From Saprospiraceae bacterium (GTDB lineage: Bacteria; Bacteroidota; Bacteroidia; Chitinophagales; Saprospiraceae), in NCBI GenBank assembly GCA_026129545.1, contig JAHCHX010000005.1, positions 166,854 through 230,853 of the forward strand: a stretch of 64,000 nucleotides of DNA. Reading direction: 5' to 3'. This document shows positions 1 to 9,177 of the stretch, one piece after another; position 1 is the stretch's first letter; each line of letters starts with the position of its first letter. The notes under the pieces were generated by a model. That model made no database searches and was not told where the DNA came from. It saw only the letters and a list, made by a program, of their open reading frames with translations. The position numbers were made by a program, and so were the translations under genes.

Positions 1-3000
1 AAAGGTGATGACACCGTCAATTTCTGCCACGACCGCTGGGTTGGATGGGTTACGGGCTTCGAAGAGCTCGGTCACGCGCGGGAGGCCACCCGTGATGTCC
101 GCGATTTTGCCTAGCTTGCGCGGAATTTTCACGATTTGTTGGCCGGATTTTACTGCCTCTTCGTCGTCCACGGAGATGTAGGCTCCCACGGGGAGAGAGT
201 AAGTTTTGAATTCTTCTCCGGTTTTGGCATTGAGAATCGTGACGGAAGGGATTTTCTTTTTGTTCTTACTTTCAATCACTACCTTTTCTGCGAAGCCAGT
301 TTGGTCGTCGCGCTCCATGCGGAAGGTGACACCTTCCTCGAGGTTGTTGTAGCGCACGATACCGTTGAATTCGCTCACGATAACGGCGTTGAAGGGGTCC
401 CATTCGCATATTTTGTCACCACGTTGCACTTCTTGGCCATCGCTGACATGCAGGATGGAGCCATAGGGGATGTAGTTGTTGGCGAGTACCCGATTGTTTT
501 TCGGGTCCACCATGCGAATTTCGCCTGTACGCGACACGACCACTTTCACTGGTTTGCCTTCAGCATCTGCGCCTTCGACGGTGCGGATAGAGTCAAACTC
601 CAACTTACCGTTGCTGCGAGCAGTGATGTTGTTTTCCGTTTGACCAATCATGGCCGTACCACCCGTGTGGAAGGTGCGGAGTGTCAGCTGCGTACCCGGT
701 TCGCCGATGGATTGGGCTGCAATGATGCCAGTGGCATCTCCCATTTCGGCTATACGTCCGGTCGCCAAGTTTTTGCCGTAGCACTTGGCACAGATACCGT
801 GACGGCTTTCGCAGGTCAGCACCGAACGGATTGTCACTGTTTCGATATCGGCGTTTTCGATATCGCCCGCGATTTTATCCGTGATGTATTCTCCCGCAGC
901 CACAAGCAATGCCTCCGTTTCCGGATGGTAGATGTCGTAGAGGCTGTAACGTCCTTTGATACGGTCTTTCAGATTTTGAATAATCTTGTCGCCTTCTTTG
1001 AGGGCGGAAGTATCAATGCCGCGAAGCGTGTTGCAGTCCACCTCGCGTATAACTACGTCTTGCGCTACGTCCACCAGACGACGTGTGAGATAACCTGCAT
1101 CAGCCGTTTTCAATGCAGTGTCGGCCAGACCCTTGCGTGCACCGTGTGTCGAGATGAAAAACTCTTGCACCGAAAGTCCTTCAAGGAAGTTGGACAGAAT
1201 TGGGTTTTCGATGATGGCGCCTCCTGTGTCGCCGGACTTACGCGGTTTGGCCATGAGGCCACGCAATCCGCACAACTGTTTGATTTGTTGCTTGGAGCCA
1301 CGCGCACCGGAGTCGAGCATCATAAACACTGAGTTGAATCCCTGCTTGTGGGCACTCAGTTCTTTCATGAGCTGGTCGGTAACGCGGTTGTCAGCGAAAG
1401 TCCATTTATCAATGATTTGGTTATAGCGCTCGTTGTAGGTGATGAGACCCATGTTGTAGTTGTCCCACACTTCATCTACTTCGGTTTGCGCTGCCTCAAG
1501 GGCCTTGCGTTTCAAATCTGGAATAATCAGGTCGCCCAAGTTGAAGGATAGACCCGCTTTGAACGCCCAACCGAAGCCTAGTTCTTTGATACTGTCGAGG
1601 AATTCGGCGGTGGTTTTGAAGCTGGTGCGTCCCAATATGTCACCGATGATGCCTTTCAGGTTGCGTTTCGTGAGCAGCTCGTTGATGAAAGGGACACCTT
1701 GCGGCACGGCTTGGTTGAACAGCACGCGACCTACCGTTGTGTTGATGCGTTTGTGGACGATTTGGCCGTTTTCATCTTGTGGCACTCGGCATTCAATGCC
1801 TGCGTGGAGGTCGAGTTGGCCTTCGTTGTAAGCAATCAGGACTTCTTCGGTGGAATAGAATCGGCGGCCTTCGCCTTTCACCGGGTTGTCTGGGATTGAC
1901 TTGCGCTCTTTTGTCAAGTAGTACAAGCCCAATACCATGTCCTGCGATGGCAGTGTGATGGGCGAGCCGTCCTGAGGGTTGAGCATGTTGTGGCTCGAAA
2001 GCATCAGCACTTGTGCTTCTAAAATAGCGGCGTGGCTCAACGGAACGTGGACGGCCATTTGGTCGCCGTCGAAGTCGGCGTTGAAGGCTGTGCAGACGAG
2101 CGGGTGCAATTGGATGGCCTTGCCCTCTATGAGTCGAGGCTGGAAGGCTTGGATAGACAAGCGGTGCAGTGTCGGGGCTCGGTTGAGCATGACCGGGTGC
2201 CCGCGCAGGATGTTTTCGAGAATCTCCCAAATAACTTGGTCTTTGCGGTCAACGAGTTTTTTCGCGGATTTCACCGTTTTCACGATACCGCGCTCGATGA
2301 GTTTTCTGATAATGAATGGCTTGAACAGCTCGGCTGCCATTGCCTTCGGAATGCCGCACTCGTGGAGTTTGAGTGTCGGCCCCACCACGATGACCGAACG
2401 GCCGGAGTAGTCCACGCGCTTGCCGAGAAGGTTCTGACGGAAACGCCCTTGCTTGCCTTTCAAGATGTCGGACAGCGATTTGAGTGCGCGGCCACCTTCG
2501 GCTTTTACTGCGTTGGACTTGCGCGAGTTGTCGAAGAGTGAGTCGACAGCTTCTTGCAGCATCCGCTTTTCGTTGCGCAGAATGACTTCCGGCGCTTTGA
2601 TTTCCAACAGGCGCTTCAGGCGGTTGTTGCGGATGATGACACGACGGTAGAGGTCGTTGAGGTCAGAGGAGGCAAAACGGCCACCATCCAACGGAACGAG
2701 TGGGCGCAATTCGGGGGGCACCACAGGCAGGTATTGAATAATTGCCCATTCGGGGCGCTGGCCCGAATCTTCCAGACCCGAACGGAAAGCTTCCACTACG
2801 CGCAGGCGTTTGTTGGCATCCGTTTTTTTAGCTTGGCTGGTTTCGGTGTGCGCGTCGTGGCGCAACTGAGCCGAAAGGTCGTCCAGATTGAGGGTGCTCA
2901 ACAGCGACAGGATGGCCTCTGCCCCCATTTTTGCGACAAATTTGTCGGGATGGGAGTCGTCGTGCAGCTGGTTGTCTTTGGGCAGTGCGTCGAGGATTTC

Positions 3001-3498
3001 GAGGTATTCTTCCTCGGTCAGCAAATCCATGCGGCTGATGCCTTCATCTGCTTTCACGCCGGGTTGTATCACCACATAGCGCTCGTAGTAGATGATGGAC
3101 TCGAGTTTTTTCGACGACAGGCCGAGAAGATAGCCGATTTTGTTCGGCAAGCTCTTGAAGAACCATATATGTACGACGGGCACGACGAGGCGAATGTGCC
3201 CCATGCGTTCGCGTCGGACTTTTTTCTCGGTGACCTCCACGCCACAGCGGTCGCAGACGATACCCTTGTAACGGATGCGCTTGTATTTGCCACAGTAACA
3301 TTCGTAGTCTTTGACCGGGCCAAATATGCGCTCGCAGAACAGGCCGTCGCGTTCGGGCTTGTAGGAGCGATAGTTGATGGTTTCCGGCTTGAGCACCTCT
3401 CCATAGCTGCGCTCAAGGATTTCATCCGGGCTGGCCAGCGAAATGGTTATGCTGTCGAAACCCTGGTCTGTTTTGTTGCTTTTCTTTTTGAAAGGCAT
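1..3498 (-). CDS. rpoC: DNA-directed RNA polymerase subunit beta' (3' end cut by window edge)
   Basis: This is the largest catalytic subunit of RNA polymerase; with beta it forms the active-site cleft. The frame is open from the ATG at 3498 to base 1, giving 1166 residues with no stop, so the C-terminal part (roughly 250 residues by comparison with the family) lies outside the window. The catalytic Mg-binding motif NADFDGD is at residues 473-479. The N-terminal zinc ribbon starts CYCGKYKRIRYKG near residue 66 and continues CDRCG. The second zinc site (LTCESRHGICAKCYG) is near residue 895. The start MPFKKKSNKTDQGFDS fits the usual short basic N-terminus. It is the last gene of the rpl-rpo block but is separated from rpoB by an FkbM-type methyltransferase gene. 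No promoter of the TAnnTTTG type is visible in the 105 bases upstream, so it is probably read through from upstream. Confidence 0.97.
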   Translation of the reverse strand, partial: MPFKKKSNKTDQGFDSITISLASPDEILERSYGEVLKPETINYRSYKPERDGLFCERIFGPVKDYECYCGKYKRIRYKGIVCDRCGVEVTEKKVRRERMGHIRLVVPVVHIWFFKSLPNKIGYLLGLSSKKLESIIYYERYVVIQPGVKADEGISRMDLLTEEEYLEILDALPKDNQLHDDSHPDKFVAKMGAEAILSLLSTLNLDDLSAQLRHDAHTETSQAKKTDANKRLRVVEAFRSGLEDSGQRPEWAIIQYLPVVPPELRPLVPLDGGRFASSDLNDLYRRVIIRNNRLKRLLEIKAPEVILRNEKRMLQEAVDSLFDNSRKSNAVKAEGGRALKSLSDILKGKQGRFRQNLLGKRVDYSGRSVIVVGPTLKLHECGIPKAMAAELFKPFIIRKLIERGIVKTVKSAKKLVDRKDQVIWEILENILRGHPVMLNRAPTLHRLSIQAFQPRLIEGKAIQLHPLVCTAFNADFDGDQMAVHVPLSHAAILEAQVLMLSSHNMLNPQDGSPITLPSQDMVLGLYYLTKERKSIPDNPVKGEGRRFYSTEEVLIAYNEGQLDLHAGIECRVPQDENGQIVHKRINTTVGRVLFNQAVPQGVPFINELLTKRNLKGIIGDILGRTSFKTTAEFLDSIKELGFGWAFKAGLSFNLGDLIIPDLKRKALEAAQTEVDEVWDNYNMGLITYNERYNQIIDKWTFADNRVTDQLMKELSAHKQGFNSVFMMLDSGARGSKQQIKQLCGLRGLMAKPRKSGDTGGAIIENPILSNFLEGLSVQEFFISTHGARKGLADTALKTADAGYLTRRLVDVAQDVVIREVDCNTLRGIDTSALKEGDKIIQNLKDRIKGRYSLYDIYHPETEALLVAAGEYITDKIAGDIENADIETVTIRSVLTCESRHGICAKCYGKNLATGRIAEMGDATGIIAAQSIGEPGTQLTLRTFHTGGTAMIGQTENNITARSNGKLEFDSIRTVEGADAEGKPVKVVVSRTGEIRMVDPKNNRVLANNYIPYGSILHVSDGQEVQRGDKICEWDPFNAVIVSEFNGIVRYNNLEEGVTFRMERDDQTGFAEKVVIESKNKKKIPSVTILNAKTGEEFKTYSLPVGAYISVDDEEAVKSGQQIVKIPRKLGKIADITGGLPRVTELFEARNPSNPAVVAEIDGVITF

Positions 3499-3603
3499 AT
3501 TGCTGTTGAGAATTTGAAAGTCCGAGATTCAGTATTTGTGTTTCAAGGGGCATCGGCGCATATCTCAAGCGCGACGACAAAAAGATTTTCACCTAAAATG
3601 TGC

Positions 3604-4374
3604 TCACGTTTTGCCTTGTGGGCGCTTAAGCACCCAAATCAGTCCATCTTCTATCAGCAGCTTCAAGCCTGCGCTTTCGAGCAGAACCCGACATTCAGCC
3701 ACCTCTTCGTCGGAGAGTAATTCTGGGTGCGGGTGTATTTCCAAAATAACGGTGTGAAGCTGCTCAAGCCACTGACGGTTCTCCCGCAAAAACACCAATT
3801 CGCCACCTTCGATATCCATGATGAGCGTGTCGAACTTCAGGTTGTATGCCTGCTCCAATTCTCTCACCGTCTTTCCTCTGACGCTTATCTTTTCGGACCA
3901 TTTTCGGCGCATGCTGCTCTCGCCGATGGTTGGGCCGATGTAGAAGTCATTGGAAGCGTTGCTTGACATCATGCAATTTTCGATAGAGAACGAGCTGTTG
4001 TTGTGGGCCTTGTTCCGCTCTATGTAGGGTATCATTTTCGGATTGGCTTCCACCACTATATGCCGTTCGGGATGTTTGAGGAGTTGATTGGCCACGCAAG
4101 CCACCACCCCAAGACATCCTCCCAATTCCAACACGCTTGCCTCCGGGTCTAAGTATTCCTCCAAATAAATGCGCTCGCGTTTTTCGTAAGAACCTATTTG
4201 AAATTGTCCTCGTAGGCGTATATCCGTCACATCATAGGGAACCAGCAATTCCACACCGTTCAACTTTACTTTTTCTTTTTGCAGCATGGTGAAATACATC
4301 CCTGCCAGCCAAGTCTTTGTATGAAACTTGAGCAGGTTGAAGTCTTTGCTCAAATGTTGAATCGTGACACCCAT
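3604..4374 (-). CDS. FkbM-family SAM-dependent methyltransferase inserted between rpoB and rpoC
   Basis: This 256-residue protein matches the FkbM methyltransferase family, class I enzymes that usually O-methylate sugars or small molecules. The SAM-binding motif I is VLELGGCLG near residue 80 (the family more often has D-x-G-A-N-x-G). An acidic strand end follows at IVVEANP, and the family-typical TLIMDIEGGE is near residue 187, ending in a strand with ILEIHPHPE. No signal peptide or membrane segment is seen. The gene is co-directional with rpoB (87-base gap upstream) and rpoC (105-base gap downstream), so it is probably co-transcribed with them. Its substrate cannot be read from sequence; the location does not by itself imply a link to RNA polymerase. 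The wording of the bases looks somewhat more AT-rich than rpoB but I did not measure it, so recent insertion is only a possibility. Confidence 0.85.
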   Translation of the reverse strand: MGVTIQHLSKDFNLLKFHTKTWLAGMYFTMLQKEKVKLNGVELLVPYDVTDIRLRGQFQIGSYEKRERIYLEEYLDPEASVLELGGCLGVVACVANQLLKHPERHIVVEANPKMIPYIERNKAHNNSSFSIENCMMSSNASNDFYIGPTIGESSMRRKWSEKISVRGKTVRELEQAYNLKFDTLIMDIEGGELVFLRENRQWLEQLHTVILEIHPHPELLSDEEVAECRVLLESAGLKLLIEDGLIWVLKRPQGKT

Positions 4375-4427
4375 TGCTTAAAAAAGAATGAAGTTGCGAT
4401 GCGGAATTGCTGTGTATCCGGGGGCAT

Positions 4428-4444
4428 CGTTTCTTGTCGAAACG
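4428..4444 (-). other. Small hairpin between rpoB and the FkbM gene
   Basis: CGTTTC at 4428-4433 pairs with GAAACG at 4439-4444 around a 5-base loop. There is no T-tract, so it is not a convincing terminator; it may only modulate read-through or mRNA stability. Confidence 0.35.
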
Positions 4445-4461
4445 AAAGCCCTGCGTCATGG

Positions 4462-7400
4462 TTATTCAAATTTCACGTCCAACGCCAAGCCGCGCAATTC
4501 GTGCACGAGGACGTTGAACGATTCGGGTATGTTGGCATCGGGCAAGTTATCGCCCTTGACGATGGCCTCATAAGCTTTGGCACGCCCCTGAATGTCGTCT
4601 GACTTGTAGGTCAGCAGCTCTTGCAGGATGTTGGATGCGCCGTAAGCTTCGAGTGCCCACACTTCCATCTCACCAAAACGCTGGCCACCAAACTGTGCCT
4701 TACCGCCAAGTGGCTGCTGAGTGATGAGCGAGTATGGGCCGATGGAGCGGGCGTGCATCTTGTCGTCCACCATGTGGCTGAGTTTGAGCATATAGATGAT
4801 GCCCACCGTTGCTTTTTGGTGGAAGCGGTCGCCCGTTTCGCCGTCGTGGAGATACGTCTGGCCCAGCTCGGGCAGGCTTGCCTTTTCAATCCATTCTTCT
4901 ACCTCGTCGGTCTTGGCTCCATCGAAAATCGGGGTGGCGAATTTGACACCTAATTTCTCTCCGGCCCATCCCAACACGGTCTCAAAGATTTGTCCCAAGT
5001 TCATACGCGAAGGCACACCGAGCGGGTTGAGCACCACGTCAACGGGGGTGCCATCCTCAAGGAACGGCATATCTTCCATGCGCACGATGCGGCTCACGAT
5101 GCCCTTGTTACCGTGGCGACCTGCGAGTTTGTCGCCTACTTTCAACTTGCGCTTTTTGGCAAGATAGACTTTCGCCAGTTTCAACACGCCAGCGGGAAGT
5201 TCGTCGCCAATGCTGATGTTGAATTTTTCGCGCTTGTAGCGGCCTACTTCTTCATTGACCTTGATGCTGTAATTGTGCAGCAGGCGGGCAATCAAGTGGT
5301 TGGTGTGCTTTTCGCTCGTCCAGTTGGTGTAGTCCACCTCCGCGTAGTTGATTTGCTCGCGCAATGCCTGCACGGTGAGTTTGCTGCCTTTGGGCAACAT
5401 TTCTTCACCATAGATGCTGCGAATACCGTTGGTGGTCTTGTCTTTCACCAGCACCTGAAGTTTGTCTATCAGGGTGGTTTTCAACTTGTTGAGTGCCACT
5501 GCGTGTTCGTCGTCGAGCTTGTCGAGCAGCGCCTTTTCAGACTCTTTGATTTGCTTGTCTTTTTTGGCACGTGCAAACAACTGCTTGTCAATCACCACCC
5601 CATTGATGCTCGGCGGCACTTTCAAAGAGGCATCTTTCACGTCGCCGGCCTTGTCGCCGAAAATAGCGCGAAGCAGCTTTTCTTCGGGTGTCGGGTCGGT
5701 TTCGCCTTTGGGCGTGATTTTGCCTATGAGAATATCGCCCTCTTTGGCCCAAGCGCCGATGCGGATGATGCCATTTTCGTCCAAATCCTTCGTGGCTTCC
5801 TCGCTTACGTTCGGAATGTCGGCGGTCAGCTCTTCCTCGCCCAGCTTGGTATCGCGCACATCCAGCTCAAAGTGTTCGATGTGGATGGAGGTGAACACAT
5901 CTTCCTGCACTACTCGTTCGGACAGCACGATGGCATCCTCAAAGTTGTAGCCTTTCCACGGCATGAACGCCACTTTGAGGTTTTGCCCCAACGCGAGTTC
6001 GCCGTTCTCCGTGGCGTAGCCTTCGCAGAGAATGTCGCCCGCTTCCACACGCTGACCGCGCCGCACAATGGGCTTCAAGTTGATGCAAGTGCCTTGGTTG
6101 GTACGCATGAACTTGGTCAGTTTGTAGGTCTTGCGTGCATCCTCGAACGAAACCAATTGGTCTTCCTCGGTGCGGTCGTAGTTGATGATGATTTCGTTGG
6201 CATCCACATACTCCACTACCCCGCTGCCCTCGGCATTGATGAGCATGCGCGAGTCGCGGGCGACTTTGGCTTCCAATCCCGTGCCCACGATAGGCGAGTG
6301 GGGCCGAATGAGGGGCACCGCTTGGCGTTGCATGTTGGAGCCCATGAGTGCACGGTTGGCATCGTCGTTTTCCAAAAACGGAATCAGTGAGGCCGACACG
6401 CCCACGATTTGGTTGGGCGCCACGTCAATATATTCCACTTCATCGGGTGTCAGAATCGGGAAGTCGCCGTGTTCGCGTGCTTTCACGCGGTCGTTGAGGA
6501 ATGCTCCATTCTCGCCGACTGGGGTGTTGGCCTGCGCGATTTTCATGAAGTCCTCGGCTTCGGCAGAGAGGTACTGCACATCACCTTCAAGCACCACTTT
6601 GCCATCCCTTACATGACGATAGGGCGTTTCCAAAAAGCCCATCTTGTTGATTTTGGCATGGGTGCAAAGGGTGGAAATGAGACCAATGTTGGGTCCCTCC
6701 GGTGTCTCGATGGTGCAAAGACGGCCGTAGTGCGAATAGTGCACGTCGCGCACCTCAAAACCAGCGCGTTCGCGGGAAAGACCGCCCGGGCCGAGTGCCG
6801 AGATACGACGCTTGTGCGTGATTTCGGAGAGCGGGTTGGTCTGGTCGAGGAATTGCGACAACTGGCTGGTGCCAAAAAATGAGTTGATGACCGACGACAA
6901 GGTACGCGCATTGATAAGGTCAATGGGCGTGAACACCTCGTTGTCGCGCACGTTCATGCGTTCGCGGATAGTGCGTGCCATACGAGCAAGGCCAACGCCG
7001 AATTGCGCGTAGAGCTGCTCTCCCACCGTGCGAACTCGCCGGTTGGAAAGGTGGTCGATGTCGTCAATCTCAGCCTTGTTGTTTATCAAAGAGACAATGT
7101 AGCGCACGATGGCGATAATGTCTTCTTTGGTCAAGACCAAGTTGTTGGGGTCAATGTTCGTTTGGAGTTTGCGATTGATTTTGAAACGGCCTACCTCACC
7201 GAGGTTGTAGCGTTTATCAGAGAAAAACAGCTTGTCAATGATGCCACGTGCTGTTTCATCATCTGGGGGGTCGCTGCCGCGGAGTTGGCGGTAGATGTAG
7301 GTGACGGCCTCGATTTCGCTTGAGGTTGGGTCTTTTTGCAGCGTATTGTAAATAATGGAGAAGTCCTCCTCGATGTCGGTGCGCTGAAGGATGATGGTCG

Positions 7401-8301
7401 TCGTGCCAGCCTCGAGTATTTGCTCGATATTTTCTTCATCGAGCACCGTGTCACGCTCAAGGATAATCTCGTTGCGCTCAATCGTGACTACCTCGCCGGT
7501 GTCTTCATCCACAAAATCTTCAGCCCACGATTTCAGCACGCGAGCAGCAAGCTTGCGTCCGATGGCGGCCTCCAGATTTTCGCGGGTGCAAGCCACTTCA
7601 TCGGCTAGGTTGAACAGGTCGAGAATGGCCTTGTCGGTATCGAACCCGATGGCGCGAAGCAGGGTGGTGACAGGAAACTTTTTCTTGCGGTCAATGTAGG
7701 CATACATGACCAGATTGATGTCAGTGGCAAATTCCATCCACGCGCCTTTGAACGGTATGACGCGGGCGGAATAAATTTTGGTGCCATTGGGGTGATAGCT
7801 TTGCCCAAAAAACACGCCTGGCGAGCGATGCAATTGTGAGACGATGACACGCTCGGCTCCATTGATGACAAATGTGCCTTTCGGTGTCATGTAGGGAATG
7901 TTTCCGAGGAATACATCCTGCACGATGGTCTGGAAATCAATGTGTTCCGGGTCGTTGCAGGAAAGTTTCAATTTCGCTTTCAACGGCACGGAATACGTCA
8001 GCCCCCGCTGCATACACTCGTCAATGGTGTATCGAGGGGGGTCAATGAAATAGTCGAGAAATTCCAGATTGAAAATGTTCCGCGCATCGGTGATGGGGAA
8101 GTTTTCTTGAAACACGCGATAGAGGCCCTCGTTGATGCGGTTCTCGGGCGTGGTTTCCAACTGGAAATATTCCTGAAATGACTTGAGCTGAATTTCGAGG
8201 AGGTCAGGGTAGTGACCAGCGAGGCGAATTTTGCCAAAATTGACGCGCTCTTGAACGCCTGTTTTGTGATTTGCCCCGTTTGAGATGCCGTTATTGGTCA
8301 T
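4462..8301 (-). CDS. rpoB: DNA-directed RNA polymerase subunit beta
   Basis: The product is the beta subunit of RNA polymerase, 1279 residues, the usual size for this phylum. The rifampicin-region sequence is recognisable (SQLSQFLDQTNPLSEITHKRR, then LGPGGLSRERAGFEVRDVH), as is the CTIETPEGPNIGLI block. The C-terminal part has GRHGNKGIVSRI, the PVDVVLNPLGVPSRMN clamp/switch region and the terminal QQPLGGKAQFGGQRFGEMEVWALEAYGA motif. The start MTNNGISNGANHKTG has a hydrophilic lead before the conserved RVNFGKI. It follows rplL after an unusually long, structured 322-base spacer and precedes the FkbM-type gene rather than rpoC. Confidence 0.98.
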   Translation of the reverse strand: MTNNGISNGANHKTGVQERVNFGKIRLAGHYPDLLEIQLKSFQEYFQLETTPENRINEGLYRVFQENFPITDARNIFNLEFLDYFIDPPRYTIDECMQRGLTYSVPLKAKLKLSCNDPEHIDFQTIVQDVFLGNIPYMTPKGTFVINGAERVIVSQLHRSPGVFFGQSYHPNGTKIYSARVIPFKGAWMEFATDINLVMYAYIDRKKKFPVTTLLRAIGFDTDKAILDLFNLADEVACTRENLEAAIGRKLAARVLKSWAEDFVDEDTGEVVTIERNEIILERDTVLDEENIEQILEAGTTTIILQRTDIEEDFSIIYNTLQKDPTSSEIEAVTYIYRQLRGSDPPDDETARGIIDKLFFSDKRYNLGEVGRFKINRKLQTNIDPNNLVLTKEDIIAIVRYIVSLINNKAEIDDIDHLSNRRVRTVGEQLYAQFGVGLARMARTIRERMNVRDNEVFTPIDLINARTLSSVINSFFGTSQLSQFLDQTNPLSEITHKRRISALGPGGLSRERAGFEVRDVHYSHYGRLCTIETPEGPNIGLISTLCTHAKINKMGFLETPYRHVRDGKVVLEGDVQYLSAEAEDFMKIAQANTPVGENGAFLNDRVKAREHGDFPILTPDEVEYIDVAPNQIVGVSASLIPFLENDDANRALMGSNMQRQAVPLIRPHSPIVGTGLEAKVARDSRMLINAEGSGVVEYVDANEIIINYDRTEEDQLVSFEDARKTYKLTKFMRTNQGTCINLKPIVRRGQRVEAGDILCEGYATENGELALGQNLKVAFMPWKGYNFEDAIVLSERVVQEDVFTSIHIEHFELDVRDTKLGEEELTADIPNVSEEATKDLDENGIIRIGAWAKEGDILIGKITPKGETDPTPEEKLLRAIFGDKAGDVKDASLKVPPSINGVVIDKQLFARAKKDKQIKESEKALLDKLDDEHAVALNKLKTTLIDKLQVLVKDKTTNGIRSIYGEEMLPKGSKLTVQALREQINYAEVDYTNWTSEKHTNHLIARLLHNYSIKVNEEVGRYKREKFNISIGDELPAGVLKLAKVYLAKKRKLKVGDKLAGRHGNKGIVSRIVRMEDMPFLEDGTPVDVVLNPLGVPSRMNLGQIFETVLGWAGEKLGVKFATPIFDGAKTDEVEEWIEKASLPELGQTYLHDGETGDRFHQKATVGIIYMLKLSHMVDDKMHARSIGPYSLITQQPLGGKAQFGGQRFGEMEVWALEAYGASNILQELLTYKSDDIQGRAKAYEAIVKGDNLPDANIPESFNVLVHELRGLALDVKFE

Positions 8302-8623
8302 TTTTGCAAAATATGCTTGAAATGCTGATTGGCAGGGTGATAAAGGTTGAAGGGATTGAAAGGGTCGTATAAGGATGAAGGGGATAATTCCCCCAACTTA
8401 CCATCGGTGCAAGCGTGAATAAACGATTTTAAGGAACAAAAGTTCAGCGCCTGTTTACAGACAACGATAGGCTTAACACGCTGCTCGCTGTGCGAGAACG
8501 TGTTAAGCCTTGTTGTTTTTATCTGAAAAAAGGATGAATCCCTGTCATTGTCGAGAAAAGTAAGAAAGTGAGTGTCAGTGAGATGGAACCGAAGGCTCGG
8601 AACCAGACCGAAACGTACTTCTC
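8302..8623 (-). promoter_or_regulatory. rplL-rpoB spacer with long attenuator-like hairpin
   Basis: This 322-base gap has no gene. It carries a strong hairpin at 8461-8516: AGGCTTAACACG (8469-8480) pairs perfectly with CGTGTTAAGCCT (8499-8510), an inner CTCGC/GCGAG stem (8484-8488/8492-8496) caps it, and ACAAC/GTTGT (8461-8465/8512-8516) extends the base. No T-tract follows on the minus strand. In Escherichia coli the same gap holds a partial terminator and an RNase III site that lower rpoBC relative to ribosomal protein mRNA; a similar role here is inference from position and structure. The remaining 150 bases before rpoB show no clear TAnnTTTG box. Confidence 0.6.
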
Positions 8624-9007
8624 TTACTTCACCTCGACCACAGCGCCAGCGCCTTCGAGCGTGGCTTTGATGGAGTCAGCTTCAGCTTTGTTCACGCCGC
8701 TTTTGAGCGGGCTTGGAGCGCCGTCCACAAGGTCTTTCGCCTCTTTCAGGCCAAGGCCCAGCAGGTTTTTCACTTCCTTCACGATGTTGAGCTTGTTAGC
8801 GCCCGCATCTTTCAAGATGACGTCAAACTCGGTTTGTTCAGCCGGAGCAGCTTCGCCACCGCCACCGCCGGCGGCGGGTGCAGCCACAGCTACTGCCGAA
8901 GCAGCAGGCTCGATTCCGTAGTCATCTTTCAAGATATTGGCCAGTTCGTTGGCTTCTTTAATCGTGAGGCTCACGAGCGATTCAGCCAGAGCTTTCAAAT
9001 CTGCCAT
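8624..9007 (-). CDS. rplL: 50S ribosomal protein L7/L12
   Basis: This is the acidic stalk protein that recruits translation GTPases, 127 residues. The N-terminal dimerisation domain starts MADLKALAESLVSLTI, followed by an Ala/Gly-rich hinge near residues 37-55 (AVAVAAPAAGGGGGEAAPAE) and the C-terminal domain FDVILKDAGANKLNIVKEV with GLGLKEAKDLVDGAPSPLK. The ATG at 9007 is chosen because it begins the conserved N-terminus; an in-frame upstream extension to 9157 would add 50 residues unlike any L7/L12. It lies downstream of rplJ in the usual rplJL pair. Confidence 0.97.
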   Translation of the reverse strand: MADLKALAESLVSLTIKEANELANILKDDYGIEPAASAVAVAAPAAGGGGGEAAPAEQTEFDVILKDAGANKLNIVKEVKNLLGLGLKEAKDLVDGAPSPLKSGVNKAEADSIKATLEGAGAVVEVK

Positions 9008-9177
9008 TGTCGTAGAATTTTTAAAGTTGTTTGCAAAATGAGTGAAAACGAAGGTTTCAAGGTTTCTGGATACGGGTTTCTGATGGGTGTATAGTGCGAA
9101 CTTGGAAGCCTTTTTCAACGATGAATGATGATTTTTGTCGCGTTCGACACTAACCATTCATAGTTCCTGATTCATCA

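Noticed and set aside
1..3498. Possible frameshift in rpoC because no full-length frame with a stop is visible
   Set aside because: The frame stays open from the ATG to base 1 with conserved sequence (EARNPSNPAVVAEIDG) at the edge; the stop is simply outside the window.
2554..3720. Long plus-strand open frame opposite rpoC
   Set aside because: It is a frame shadow of the minus-strand rpoC, whose catalytic and zinc motifs are intact; the plus-strand translation shows no family features.
4990..6390. 466-residue plus-strand open frame opposite rpoB
   Set aside because: It is antisense to conserved rpoB sequence and is explained by high-GC codon bias.
9008..9157. 50-residue N-terminal extension of L7/L12
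   Set aside because: The extension is unlike any L7/L12 and the conserved start MADLKALAESL begins at 9007.
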